Shown here in pieces: positions 1 through 13,000 of a DNA stretch of 36,351 nt (positions are counted from its first letter, which is position 1; each line of letters opens with the position of its first letter). The DNA is from Corallococcus terminator (lineage in GTDB: Bacteria > Myxococcota > Myxococcia > Myxococcales > Myxococcaceae). The DNA lies in NCBI RefSeq assembly GCF_003611635.1, contig NZ_RAVZ01000058.1:1-36351 (forward strand), given 5' to 3'. A model generated the notes under the pieces. That model was not told the origin of the DNA, did no database searches, and was given only the letters and a program-made list of their open reading frames with translations. A program made the translations under genes and the position numbers.

Positions 1-182
1 GGGCGAGGGTGGGAGGAAGCCACGGAGCGCTGGGCTTTCGTGGTGGGGCCAGGCCGCTTGAGATGAGAGGCTTGGCGGCCGGAGTTTTCAAGACCCGCAC
101 CCGGTTGTTGGCTGGGTGCTGAAGGGGCTGGCCCGGGTGGTTGCCGGGCGACCCTTCGGGAAGTGATTGGACGGAACGACGC

Positions 183-980
183 GTGGAAGAACTGCTCACC
201 AGTCTGCTTGGTAACTCCCAGGGCCTCATCGCCTACGCGACGGTGTTCGCCATCCTGGTGGCGTGTGGCCTTGGCGTCCCGCTGCCGGAGGACATCTCGC
301 TCATCCTCGGTGGATTCCTGGCGCACAAGGGCGCGGCCAGCCTGCCGGTGATGATGGTCGTGGGCTTCCTGGGCATCCTCGTGGGCGACAGCCTGATCTA
401 CCTGGCAGGGCGCAGGTTGGGGTCTCGGCTGGGGCGCAACCCGGATGCGAAGAGCGGCGGCTTCTTCGCGAAGATCGTCACGCCGGAGAAGCGCGCGAAG
501 GTGGAGTCGCTGTTCATCTCCCACGGTCAGAAGATCGTGATGATCGCGCGCTTCATGCCGGGCGTGCGCGCGGTGACGTACTTCACCGCGGGCTCGGTGG
601 GCATGGCGTACTGGCGCTTCATCCTGTGGGACGGACTGGCCGCGCTCCTGTCCGCGCCGGTGTTCGTGTGGCTCGGGTTCCACTTCGGTGGCGAGCTGGA
701 CATGGTCATCGGGAAGCTCAAGGAGGGCCAGGTCGTCGTCCTGGGCTCGCTGGCGGTGCTGGGCGTGGGCTACTTCCTGTTCCGGCGCTACCGGAACAAG
801 AAGCTCGCGGCGCAGGCCGCCGCCCGGGCGGAGATGGTGCCCGTGGCGCTGCCGCCCGTGCCGGAGACGCTGGAGAACAACGTGGCGCAGACGCGCGCGC
901 CCAGCAGCAGCAGCTTCTTCGACGTGCCCGCGGACAAGACACCTCCGCCCTCAGAGCCTTCGACCAACGTGCTCAAGTAG
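183..980 (+). CDS. DedA-family integral membrane protein
   Basis: This is a DedA/SNARE-associated-type inner-membrane protein of 265 residues from GTG 183. Family members are linked to lipid-carrier (undecaprenyl phosphate) translocation and proton-dependent membrane homeostasis. Hydrophobic stretches lie near residues 15-47, 54-76, 143-169 and 184-200. The first contains the family's acidic motif GVPLPEDISL. RFMPGVR near residue 123 has two arginines six apart, as in characterised DedA proteins. The last ~60 residues are a charged then Ala/Pro/Ser-rich tail, probably cytoplasmic. An in-frame TTG at 141 would add 14 polar residues. I prefer GTG 183 because GGA lies 7 bases upstream and the family pattern starts there. 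The gene converges on the NRPS gene, so it is not in its operon; any link to lipopeptide production is speculative. Bases 1-182 show no gene. The family call is firm, the substrate unknown. Confidence 0.88.
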   Translation: MEELLTSLLGNSQGLIAYATVFAILVACGLGVPLPEDISLILGGFLAHKGAASLPVMMVVGFLGILVGDSLIYLAGRRLGSRLGRNPDAKSGGFFAKIVTPEKRAKVESLFISHGQKIVMIARFMPGVRAVTYFTAGSVGMAYWRFILWDGLAALLSAPVFVWLGFHFGGELDMVIGKLKEGQVVVLGSLAVLGVGYFLFRRYRNKKLAAQAAARAEMVPVALPPVPETLENNVAQTRAPSSSSFFDVPADKTPPPSEPSTNVLK

Positions 981-1013
981 CGCTTCGCCGCACGCGCTGA
1001 AGTAAGTCCCCAG

Positions 1014-1044
1014 ACCCCGCCCCCTCTGCTGGAGGGAGCGGGGT
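1014..1044. terminator. Shared hairpin between convergent genes
   Basis: An inverted repeat pairs 1014-1026 with 1032-1044 around a short loop. There is one C-A mismatch in the + strand RNA, which becomes a G-U wobble in the - strand RNA. It lies 34 bases after the DedA stop and 17 bases after the NRPS stop, so it could end transcription from both sides. On the + strand it is followed by TTCTTCG, a weak T-rich tail. On the - strand there is no T run. Its terminator role is inferred from position and stem strength. Confidence 0.6.
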
Positions 1045-1060
1045 TCTTCGTTGTGGCGCC

Positions 1061-4000
1061 TCAGTGCCCGCCGAGGGCCTTCTTCAGGAGCTCCGCCACG
1101 CGCTGCACGTTGGGCTCGCGCAGCAGCGTGTAGTGGTTGCCCGGCAGGCGGTGCGACTCCAGCCGGTCTCCCACCAACGCCCTCCAACCCCCGTCGTCCG
1201 TGCCCCCAGTCTCCTGCGCCTCCGCCTGGATGCGCAGCACCCGCTGATCCATCGCGGGCGCGCGGTAGCGGCGGGAGGCTTCGAGGTTGGACTCGAAGAC
1301 GCGGAAGAGGGCCACCGCGTTCGCGGCATCCGTCCCGGGTGGCAGGGTCCCTGCCTGGGCCGCCGCCTCCAGCACCTGGGTGAGCGCGGCTTCGGGCTCC
1401 AGGGTCGCGAGCGCGCCGAGATCCAGCTCCAGGTCTCCCAGCGACACGCCCATCAGGTCCTGGGCGAACAGGCTCACGGCGAGCGTGCGATCCAGGAGGG
1501 GTTCCGAGGCCGGCACGGGCTCCTGCACGTAGGAGTCGAGCAGCGCGAGCAGCGCCACCTCCTCGCCCGCTTCGCGCAACTGGCGGGTCATCTCGTAGGC
1601 GATGACGCCGCCCAGGGACCAGCCGCCCAGGAAGTAGGGCCCGGCGGGCTGCGCCTCGCGCAGGACGCGCACGTAGTCCGCGGCCATGGCTTCGAGGGTG
1701 CGATGGGGGGCGCTCGTGCCGTCGAGGCCCCGGGACTGGAGGCCGTAGAAGCGCTGCTCCGGACCCAGACGCCGCGCGAGCGCCGCGTAGGTGAGCACCG
1801 TGCCGCCCACCGGGTGGACGCAGAAGAACGGCGGGGCAGTGCCCGATGTGCCTCCCGCGTCGAAGGGCACCAGCGGCGAGTTCGTCCCCGCGTCCCCATG
1901 CTGCTCCAGCAACGCCGCGAACCGCTCCACGCTGGGGGCCTGGAAGAGGGCGGACAGCGGCAGCCGGCGGCCCGTCTCGCGGTTCACCGCCGCCATCAAG
2001 CGCACGGCGAGCAGCGAGTGGCCGCCCAGGTCGAAGAAGCTGTCGCGCGGATCCACGGTGTCCACGCCCAGGGCTTCGGCCCAGATGCGCGCGAGCCGGG
2101 ACTCGGATTCGTTCCGGGGCGCTTCGATGCCGTGTGCCCGTGAGGAGGGCTCAGCGGCGGCGCGGGTTGCCACGACGGCCCTCGGCTCCAGGGGGCTGGC
2201 CGGCAGCAAGTGCGTCGGGGCTTCCGGCAAGGGCAGTGCGTCGAGCGCCGCGTCGGGCGCGCCCATGGCCTCTTCGAGCAACAGGGCCCAGTGCTCCATG
2301 AGGAGTCTGGCCGTGTCGGCTTCGAAGAGGTCCGTGCTGTAGGAGAGCATGCCCTGGAAGCCTTCCGGGGTGCGGCCCAGGCTCAGGTCCAGTTCGAACT
2401 TCGCCGTCGCGAGCGCCACGTCCACCGGTCGCAGCGTCAGCTCCGGCAGGCGCAGCGCCGCGTCCGGCAGGTTCTGGAGCGCGAAGAGGACCTGGATGAG
2501 CGGCGGGCGGGACAGGTCGCGCGCGGGCTGGAGCACTTCCACCAACCGCTCGAACGGGACGTCCTGGTGCTCATACGCGCCCAGCGTGGTGGCGCGCACC
2601 TGCGACAGGAGTTCCCGGAACGACAGGACCGGCGTGAAGCGGGCGCGCAACACCAGCGTGTTCACGAAGAAGCCGATGAGGCCCTCCGTCTCCGCGTGGC
2701 GCCGGCCCGCGATGGACGAGCCCACCAGCAGGTCGTCCTGTCCGGAGTACCGGTGCAGCAGGGTCTGGAGGCCCGCCAGCAGCAACATGAAGGGCGTGGC
2801 GCCCTCCCGCTGCGCCAGCGCCTCCACCGCGTCGCTCAGCGCCGGTGACAGCCGGACCGGAAGCGTGGCCCCGCGCGACGAGCGCTGCGCGGGACGGGGC
2901 TTGTCGGTGGGCAGGGCCAGCACCATCGGTGCCCCTGCCAGTTCCTGCCGCCACCACTTCACCTGCGTGTCGAGCACGTCCCCCCGGAGCCAGGAGCGCT
3001 GCCAGAGGGCGTAGTCCGCGTACTGCACCGGCAGTGGGGCCAGCGGTGAACCCTGGCCCTGACGGAAGGCCTCGTAGAGGGACACCACCTCGCGCACCAG
3101 GATGCCGAAGGACCAGCCGTCGGAGATCGCATGGTGCAGGCACAGGAGCAGCATGTGCTCGCGTGCGTTCAGCGTGATCAGCGTGAACCGGGCCAGCGGT
3201 CCTCGCTCCAGGTCGAAGGGCCGCAGGGCGTCCTCGGAGGCTCGGCGCATCGCCTCGGCCTCGCGGGCATCTTCGGGCAGGGCACTCAGGTCCACCGTGC
3301 GCAGCGTCCGCGACGGAGCAGGGTGGATGCGCTGGTGTGGCTCTCCCTCTCGCGTCTCGAACGTCGTGCGCAGGGATTCGTGCCGCTGCACCAGCGCGTC
3401 GATGGCCTGCTGGAGCGCGGAGACCTCCAGCGCGCCGGTCAGTCGCAGCGCGGTGGGGATGTTGTAGAGCGGGCTTCCGGGATCCAACTGGTCGATGAAC
3501 CACAGGCGCTGCTGCGCGAAGGAGAGGGGCAGTGCGTCCGGACGCTCCGCCCGGATGAGGGCCGGGGCTTGCGTTCCGACGGGCTCCGTCCGGGACTCCA
3601 ACCTCAAGGCCAGGGCCGCCACGGTGGGCGCTTCGAAGAGGGCTCGCAGCGGAAGCTCCACGCCGAAGCCGGAGCGCACCCGCGCCACCAGCCGCGTCGC
3701 GAGGAGAGAGTGGCCTCCCAGCTCGAAGAAGCTGTCCGTGCTTCCCACCCGGTCGACGCCGAGCACCTCGGCGAACAGCGTCGCGAGCCGTGCTTGCGTG
3801 GGCGTGCTCGGGGCCGTGAATCCTGAGCGGGACACCGCGGCGCTGGGAGCGGGCAGGGCCTTGCGATCCAGCTTGCCGTTCGAGGTCAGCGGCAGCGCGT
3901 CCAGCGCCACCACGACCGAGGGCACCATGTATTCGGGCAGCCGCTCCTGGAGGAATGCTCGCACCTTCGAGCCGTCCAGCGGGTCCGTGCCGCCCGTGAC

Positions 4001-7000
4001 GTAGGCCACCAGGCGCTTGTCGCCCGGCGTGTCCTGACGCACCAGCGCCACCGCCTCGCGCACATCCGGATGCGCCCGCAGCGCGGCTTCCACTTCCGCC
4101 AGTTCGATGCGGTAACCACGCACCTTCACCTGCGCGTCCATGCGGCCCAGGAACTCCAGCACGCCTTCCGGCGTCCACCGCGCCACGTCGCCGGTGCGGT
4201 AGAGGCGTTCGCCCTCCCGCGCCGCGAAGGCGTTGGGCACGAAGCGCTCCGCCGTCAGGTCTGGCCGCGCGAGGTAGCCACGCGCGAGTCCGTCTCCACC
4301 GATGAAGAGCTCGCCCGGGGTGCCCGGAGGCACCGGCTGCCCGTGCGCATCAAGCACGTACACCTGCGTCTGCGCGATGGGCCGGCCAATGGGAATCGTC
4401 TCCGGTACCCGGGTGCCGGGCGTCATCCGGTGGGTCGTCGCGAAGAGGGTGGTCTCCGTGGGGCCGTAGCAGGCCGTGACGGGGATGCCCAACGTCTCCA
4501 CCACCCGCCGCACCTGCGGCGCAGGGACGATGTCGCCTCCGGTGAGCAGTTGGCGCACGCCCCACAGGGCTTCGGGCTTCAGGTCCACCACCTGCGCGAA
4601 GAGGCCCGCGGTCAGGTGCAACGTCGTGACCCCGTGCCGCCGCACCACCTGCTCCAGCACCTCCAGATCCGACGGCGAGCTGGGCGGGAAGACGACGAGC
4701 CGTCCGCCGAAGAGCAGCGGGCCCCAGACCTCCAACGTCGAGGCGTCGAAGGAGATGGGCGCGATGAGCAGGAACGTCTCATCCGGGCCCAGCTTCGCGT
4801 AGGGCGCGTTGTGCAAGAGGCGCATCACCCCTCGGTGCTCCACCGCCACACCCTTCGGACGCCCGGTGCTTCCGGACGTGAAGTCCACGTACGCCATGTG
4901 GCGCGCATGCGTCATCGCCTTCACGGGCGTCGTGGGCTGTTCCTCCAGTCGCAGTTCCTCCACGAAGAGGCAGGGCAGGGCGTCGTCCACGGCCAGCTTC
5001 GCGCGCACCTCCCGCGTCGTGAGCAGCAGCTTCGGCGGTGCGTCCTCCAGCATCGCGGTCAGCCGTGGTGCCGGGTACGCGGCATCCAGCGGCAGGTACG
5101 CGCCTCCAGCCTTGAGGATGGCCAGCAAGGAGACGATGAGTTCGACGGAGCGCTCCATGCACACGGCCACCAGCACATCCGGCCCCACGCCGTGCTCACG
5201 CAGCAGGTGCGCCCACTGGTTCGTCAGGGCATCCAGTCGCGCGTACGTCAGGCGCGTGTCCCCGAATTCCAGCGCCACCGCCTCCGGACGCTGCGCGGCC
5301 TGCGCCATGAAGAGGTCCTGGATGCACGCGTCGCGCGGGTACTCGCCGCCCGTCGCGTTCCACTCCACCAGCACCTGTTTCCGCTCCGCTTCGGTGAGCA
5401 GGGACAACTGCTCCAGCGGCGCACCGGGTGCGGCGACCAGCGCTTCGACGAGCGCTTCCAGATGACGGAGCATCCGGGCGGCGGTGGTGGGCTCGAAGAG
5501 GGCCGTGCGGTAGTGCAGCGCGCCCTCGAAGCCCTCCGGATTGCGGAACAGCGACAGCTCCAGGTCGAAGCGTGCGCTTTCCGATCCCGTCTCCAGCGGC
5601 CGCAGGGACAAGCCGGGCAGTGACAGCTCCGGCAACGGCGCGTTCTGGAGCGCGAAGAGCACCTGGAAGAACGGCGTGCGACCCAGGTCCCGCGCGGGCT
5701 GCAATGCTTCCACCAGCTTCTCGAACGGGACGTCCTGGTGATCCTGCGCTCCCAGCGTCGTGGTGCGCACCTGGGCCAGCAGCTCCCGGAACGTGCGCGC
5801 TTCACCGAAGCGGGCGCGCAGGACCAGCGTGTTGACGAAGAAGCCGATGAGGCCCTCCGTCTCCGCGTGACGCCGGTTCGCGATGGGCGAACCCACCAGC
5901 ACGTCGTCCTGCCCCGAATACCGGTGCAGCAGGGTTTGGAGTGCCGCGATCCACACCATGAACGGCGTGGCGTTCTCCCGCTTCGCGAAGGCCTCCACCT
6001 GCTCGCTCAAGGCCCGAGGGATGCGCACCGGCACCGTCGCACCCTCCGGGGTGAGGACCGGGGGACGGGGCTTGTCGGTGGGCAGCTCCAGGACGCCGGA
6101 GGCTCCCGCAAGGGCGTCCTTCCACCACGACAACTGCGCCTCCAGCGTGTCGCCCTGGAGCCAGTCGCGCTGCCACACGGCGAAGTCCGCGTACTGCACG
6201 GGCAGCTCCGGCAGGGCCGGGGAATGGCCGTGATGGAACGCCTCGTAGAGGGCGGTGATCTCCCGGACCAGGACGCCGAGGGACCAGCCGTCGGACACGA
6301 TGTGGTGCACGTGCAGCAACAACTGGTGCTCTTCCTCCCCGAGCTTCAACACCAGGGCACGCATCAGCGGCCCTTCGCCCAGGTTGAACGGGCGGCGTGC
6401 TTCCTCCATCCGCAGCCGCAGGGCTTCCGCCTGCCGCGACTCCACGTCCCGCACGTCCGTCAGATCCACTGTTTGGAACGGCACGCGGAAGTCCGCGTGG
6501 ATGACCTGGACGGGCTGGCCCTCTTCCGTGCGGAAGGTGGTGCGCAGCGCTTCATGCCTCGCCATCAACGCGTCGAGGCTTCCTCTCAGCGCCCCCACGT
6601 CCAGCGCGCCCACGAACCTCAAGGCCAGGGGGACGTTGTAGAGGCTGCTGCCCGGGTCCAGTTGGTCGATGAACCACAGGCGCTGCTGTGCGAATGACAG
6701 CGGCGGGGCGTTGGTGCGATCCGCCCGGGTGAGGAGTGGAGCATGTGCCTTCGGGACGGCGTGGCCCAGCCGTTCGGCGAGGGCGGCCACCGTGGGCGCG
6801 ATGAACAGGTCGCCCAACGGCAGCTCCACGCCCAGCGTGGTCCGGATGCGGGCCACCACCTGCGTGGCCAGCAGCGAGTGGCCGCCCAGTTCGAAGAAGT
6901 TGTCGTCGATGCCGACGCCTTCCACGTGCAGCACCTCCGACCAGATGGCCACGAGGCTTGCCTCCAGCATGTTGCGTGGAGCCTGGGCGCGCCGCTCCAA

Positions 7001-10000
7001 GGCACTCGGGGCCTCCGGTGCGGGAAGAGCCTTGCGGTTCACCTTGCCGTTGGCGTTGAGCGGCAGCGAGGGCAACCGCACCCACGCGGAGGGCACCATG
7101 TATTCGGGGAGCTGCTTCGCGGCGAAGGCCTTCACCGTGTCCAGCTCCAGCCCTTCCACGGAGGGCACGAGGTAGCCCACGAGGCGCTTGTCACCGGGCA
7201 CATCCTCCCGGGCCAGCACCACGGCCTCCTGAATCCCCGGCACCTGCCGCAGCACGGCTTCGACTTCACCTGGCTCGATGCGGAAGCCGCGCAGCTTCAC
7301 CTGGAAGTCGGTGCGGCCCATGAACTCCAGCGTGCCGTCCTCCGTCCACCGCGCCTTGTCTCCCGTGCGGTACAGGCGCGCACCGGGCTCCTGGGCGAAC
7401 GGGTGGGGGACGAAGCGCTCCGCGGTGAGGTCCGGCCGCTGGAGGTAGCCCCAGGCGAGACCGTCACCGCCGACGTACAGCTCGCCCGGCACCCCGGGCG
7501 GCAGCGGCTGGAGCGCTGTGTCCAGCACCCACGCCGTGGAGTTCCCCAGCGGACGACCGATGGGCACCGCGCGGTCCACCGCGTCTCCCGCGCGCAGCGT
7601 GTGCGTCGCGGAGAAGGTGGTGTTCTCCGTGGGGCCGTAGCCATTGATCAGCACCGCGCCTTCCGGGAGGCGCGCGAGGTGATCGCGCACCGACTGCACG
7701 GACAGGACGTCGCCGCCCGCGAGCACGCGGCGCACTCGCGCCAGGTCCTGGCCTTGCTGGGACACCATCTGCTCGAAGAGGGCGGCGGTGAGCCACAGCG
7801 TGCTGATGGCCTCGCGGCCCAGCAGCTCGCCCAGCTCCGCCAGGGACAAGGTCTTCGGCGGGGCCAGCACCAGCTTCGCGCCATTGAGCAGCGCGCCCCA
7901 GACCTCCAACGTGGAGGCATCGAAGGCGATGGGCGCGAGCTGGAGGAACACCTCTCCGGAGCCGACTTCGAGGAAGCCGTTGCCGCGTGCGAGGCGCACG
8001 ATGCCCCGGTGCGGCACGCTGACGCCCTTCGGACGTCCGGTGCTTCCCGAGGTGAACATCACGTAGGCCAGCGTCTCCGCGGGCACCATCACGTCCAGTG
8101 GAGTGCCAGGCTGCTTCGCGATCCGATCCGCCTCCTCGTCCAGCAGGACGAGCAGCCCCGCCACCACGGGCAGGCTGTCCGCCAGCGCTTCCTGGGTGAC
8201 GAGCACGCTGACGCCCGCCTCCTGGAGGATCCAGGTGATGCGCTCGGCGGGTTCCCGGGCCTCGATGGCGACATAGGCGGCGCCGGCCTTGAGGATGCCC
8301 AGCAGGGTGGTGATGAGCGCGGGCGAACGCTCCACGCACACGCCCACCCGATCGCCCGGCCTGACTCCGGACAGCCGCAGGTGGCGCGCGAGCTGGTTCG
8401 ATGTCGCCTCCAGCTCCGCGTAGGTGAGCGTCCGGTCGCCGGCCTTCAGCGCGATGGCATCCGGCGTCCGCGTCGCCTGCTCGGAGAAGAGGGCGGGCAC
8501 CGAGGCGTCACGCGGGTACTCGCGCGCCGTGCCGTTCCAGTCGTTCAGGAGCTGGCGTTGTTCGGCCGGCGTGAGCAGGGACAGTCGTGTCCCAGGCGCG
8601 CGGACGGCTTCCGTCAACAGCAGCTCCAGGCGCTGGAGCATGCCAGCCACGGTGCGCTGGGTGAAGAGGGCCGTGTTGTAGACCAGCCCTCCTGAATAGC
8701 CCTCCGGACCTCGGGTCATCAGCAACTGGAGATCGTAGTGGATAAGGCCCGGGGAGTCCTCCAGAGGGCGGAGCGACAACGCCGGGAGCTTCAGCTCCGG
8801 CATCGGGGCGTTCTGGAGGGTGAACGTCACCTGGAAGAGGGGTGTGCGGCCCGAGTCCCGCTCGGGCTGCAACGCCTCCACCAGCTTCTCGAAGGGGAGG
8901 TCCTGGTGTTCGTAGGCCCCCAGCGTGGTGGCGCGCACCTGGGCCAGCAGCTCGCGGAACGTGCGCGTCTCACCGACGCGGGCTCGCAGCACCAGCGTGT
9001 TCGCGAAGAAGCCGATGAGGCCCTCCGTCTCCGCCTGCCGCCGGTTCGCGATGGGCGAGCCCACCAGCACGTCGTCCTGCCCGGAGTAGCGGTGCAGCAA
9101 CGTCTGGAAGGCCGCCAGCCACACCATGAACGGCGTGGCGTTCTCCTGCTTCGCCAGGGCCTCCACCTGCTCGCTCAGCTCCGAGGAGATGCGCACCGGC
9201 ACGGTCGCGGCCTCCTGGATGGGGACGGTGGGACGGGGCTTGTCCGTGGGCAGCTCCAGGACCCCGGAGGCTCCCGCCAGGGTGTCCTTCCACCAGGAGA
9301 GCTGCGCCTCCAGCCTGTCGCCCTGGAGCCAGTCGCGCTGCCACACGGCGAAGTCCGCGTACTGGATCGGCAGGGCCGGCAGGACGGGCGGATGCCCCTG
9401 GACGAAGGCTCCGTAGAGGGCGGTGACCTCCTGGACGAGCACGCCCAGGGACCAGCCGTCGGAGACGATGTGGTGCGTGTTCAGCACCAACTGGTGCTCT
9501 TCCGCGCCGAGCCGCAACAGCAGGGCGCGCATCAGCGGACCCTCACTCAAGCTGAACGGCCGGCGTGCCTCCTCGCCCCGAAGCCGCAGGGCCTCCGCCT
9601 CCCGCGACTCCACGTCCGTCAGGTCCACCGCTTGGAACGGCACGCGGAAGTCCGCGTGGATGACCTGGACGGGCTGCCCCCCCTCCGAGTGGAACGTGGT
9701 GCGCAGGGCTTCATGCCGCGCCATCAGCGCATCCAGGCTTGCGCGAAGGGCGCCCACGTCCAGCGTGCCGTGGAGGGTCAGGGCGATGGGGATGTTGTAG
9801 AGGCTGCTGCCCGGATCCAACTGGTCGATGAACCACAGCCGCTGCTGCGCGAACGACAGCGGGCGGCCGTCCGCATGGACCGACGGGGCGATGGATGAAG
9901 CGTGCGCCTTCGGGACGACGCGGCCCAGCCGTTCGGCGAGGGCGGCCACCGTCGAGGCGGTGAAGAAGTCGCCCAACGGCAGCTCCACGCCCAGCGTGGA

Positions 10001-13000
10001 CCGGATGCGTGCCACGGCCTGCGTGGCCAGCAGTGAGTGGCCCCCCAGATCGAAGAAGCTGTCATTGCGTCCCACGGAGGGGACATGCAGCAGCTCCGCC
10101 CACATCGCGGCCAGGGCCACCTCCGTGGGTGTCACGGGTGCTTCGTACGTGCTCGAAACGGGCTGCGAGATCTCCAACGCCCGCAGGGCCTTGCGGTCCA
10201 CCTTGCCGTTGGGCGTCAGGGGCAGCACGTCGCGAGGCACCAGCGCCGACGGCAGCATGTACTCCGGCAACCGCTGCGTCAGGTGGTCGCGAAGCGTGCC
10301 CGGCTCCAACTCGCGGGCCGCGACGAAGTAGACGGTGAGCCGCTTGTCGTCGGCCAAGTCCTCACGCACCAGCGCCACGGCCTCGCGTACGTCCGGATGG
10401 GCGAGCAGCGCGGCTTCCACTTCCGCCAGTTCGATGCGGTAGCCCCGCACCTTCACCTGATCATCCGCGCGGCCCAGGAACTCCATCACCCCGTCGGGGT
10501 TCCAGCGCGCCAGGTCTCCGGTGCGGTAGAGGCGTTCGCCCGGCGTGGCGGAGAAGGGGTTCGGGACGAAGCGTTCGGCGGTCAGGTCCGGCCGCGACAG
10601 GTAGCCACGTGCGAGGCCTTCTCCGCCGATGAAGAGTTCGCCCGGGAGGCCCGGGGGCATCGGCTGTCCGTGCACGTCCAGCACGTAGAGCTGGGTCGCG
10701 GTGATGGGTCGTCCAATGGGGACGGAGGCTCCCACGTCGGCCACGTCCGTCATGCGGTGCGTGGAGGCGAAGAGCGTGGTCTCCGTGGGGCCGTAGCAGG
10801 CCGTGACGGGGATGCCCATTTCCAGCACCACCCGGCGCACGTGGGGCGCGGAGACGACGTCGCCTCCGGTGAGCACCTGCCGCACGCCTCGAAGGGCTTC
10901 GAGTTTGAGGTCCACCACCTGCGCGAAGAGGCCTGCGGTCAGGTGCAGCGTGGTGACGCCATGCTGTTGGATCGTGCTCGCCAGCAGGTCCAGGTCCGAA
11001 GGTGAGCGGGGCGGGAAGACGACGAGCCGTCCGCCGAAGAGCAGCGGCGCCCAGACCTCCAACGTCGAGGCGTCGAAGGAGATGGGCGCGATGAGCAGGA
11101 ACGTCTCATCCGGGCCCAGCTTCGCGTAGGGCGCGTTGTGCAAGAGGCGCAGCACGCCCCGGTGCTCCACCGCCACGCCCTTGGGGCGACCGGTGCTTCC
11201 GGACGTGAAGTCCACGTACGCCAGGTGGCGCGCGTGCGTTCCCGCCTTCACGGGCGACGTCGGCTGTTCCTCCAGGCGCACCTCTTCCACGAAGAGGCAG
11301 GGCAGGGTGTCGTCCACGGCCAGCTTCGCGCGCACCTCCCGCGTCGTGAGCAGCAGCTTCGGCGGTGCGTCCTCCAGCATCGCGGCCAGACGCTGCGCCG
11401 GGTACGCCGCGTCCAGAGGCAGATACGCACCCCCGGCCTTGAGGATGGCCAGCAGCGCGACGATGAGTTCAACGGAGCGCTCCAGGCACACGGCCACCAG
11501 CACATCCGGTCCCACGCCGTGCTCGCGCAGAAGCTGTGCCCACTGGTTCGTGCGCGCGTCCAGCTCCGCGTACGTCAGGCGCGTGTCCCCGAACTCCAGC
11601 GCCACCGCCTCCGGACGCTGCGCGGCCTGCGCCATGAAGAGGTCCTGGATGCACGCGTCGTGCGGGTACCCGCTGCCCGTCGCGTTCCATCCCACCAGCA
11701 CCTGCTTCCGCTCCACCTGCGTGAGCAGCGAGAACTGATCCAGCGGCGCACCGGGTGCGGCGACCAACGCGCCGACCAACATCTCCAGGTGCCGGACCAT
11801 CCGGTTCGCGGTCGCGGGCTCGAAGAGGGCCGTGCGGTAGAGCAGCACGCCCTCGAAGCCCTCCGGATTGCGGAACAGCGACAGCTCCAGATCGAAGCGC
11901 GTGCTCGCCGAATCCGTCTCCAACGGACGCATCGTCAGGCCGGGCAGCGACAGCTCCGGCAGCGGCGCGTTCTGGAGCGCGAAGAGCACCTGGAAGAACG
12001 GTGTGCGGCCCAGGTCTCGGGTGGGCTGCAACGCCTCCACCAGCTTCTCGAACGGGACGTCCTGGTGCTCCTGCGCTCCCAGCGTCGTGGTGCGCACCTG
12101 GGCCAGCAGCTCCCGGAACGTGCGCGCTTCACCGAAGCGGGCGCGCAGCACCAGCGTGTTCACGAAGAAGCCGATGAGGCCCTCCGTCTCCGCCTGACGC
12201 CGGTTCGCGACGGGCGAACCCACGCTGAAGTCGTCCTGCCCGGAGTACCGGTGCAGCAGGGTTTGGAGTGCCGCGAGCCACACCATGAACGGCGTGGCGT
12301 TCTCCCGCTTCGCGAAGGCCTCCACCTGCTCGCTCAAGGCCCGAGGGATGCGCACCGGCACCGTCGCCCCCTCCGGGGTGAGGACGGTGGGACGGGGCTT
12401 GTCCGTGGGCAGTTCCAGGACGCCGGAGGCTCCTGCCAGGGCGTCCTTCCACCAGGAGAGCTGCGACTCCAGCGTGTCGCCCTGGAGCCAGTCGCGCTGC
12501 CACACGGCGAAGTCCGCGTACTGCATCGGCAGGGCCGGCAGGGCCGGGGGACGTCCGTGGTGGAACGCGTCGTAGAGGGCGTTGACGTCACGCACCAGGA
12601 CGCCCAGGGACCAGCCATCGGAGACAATGTGGTGCGTGTTCAGCACCAGTTGGTGCTCGTCCTCACCGAGCTTCAACAGCAGGGCGCGCATCAGCGGCCC
12701 CTCGCTCAGCTTGAAGGGACGGACGGCTTCCTCCATCCGCAGCCGCCGTGCTTCCGCATGCCGTGACTTCGCATCCTGCTCGTTCGTCAGGTCCACCGTT
12801 TCGAACGGCACGCGGAAGTCCGCGTGGATGATCTGGACGGGCTTCCCATCCTCCGCGTGGAACGTGGTGCGCAGCGCTTCATGCCTCGCCATCAACGCGT
12901 CGAGGCTCGAGCGCAGGGCGCCTACGTCCAACGTGCCGCTGAAGGTCAAGCCGATGGGGATGTTGTAGAGGCTGCTGCCGGGTGCCAGTTGGTCGATGAA

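Noticed and set aside
141..182. TTG 141 as the DedA start
   Set aside because: It adds polar residues outside the family pattern; GTG 183 has a better-placed GGA. The choice is not certain.
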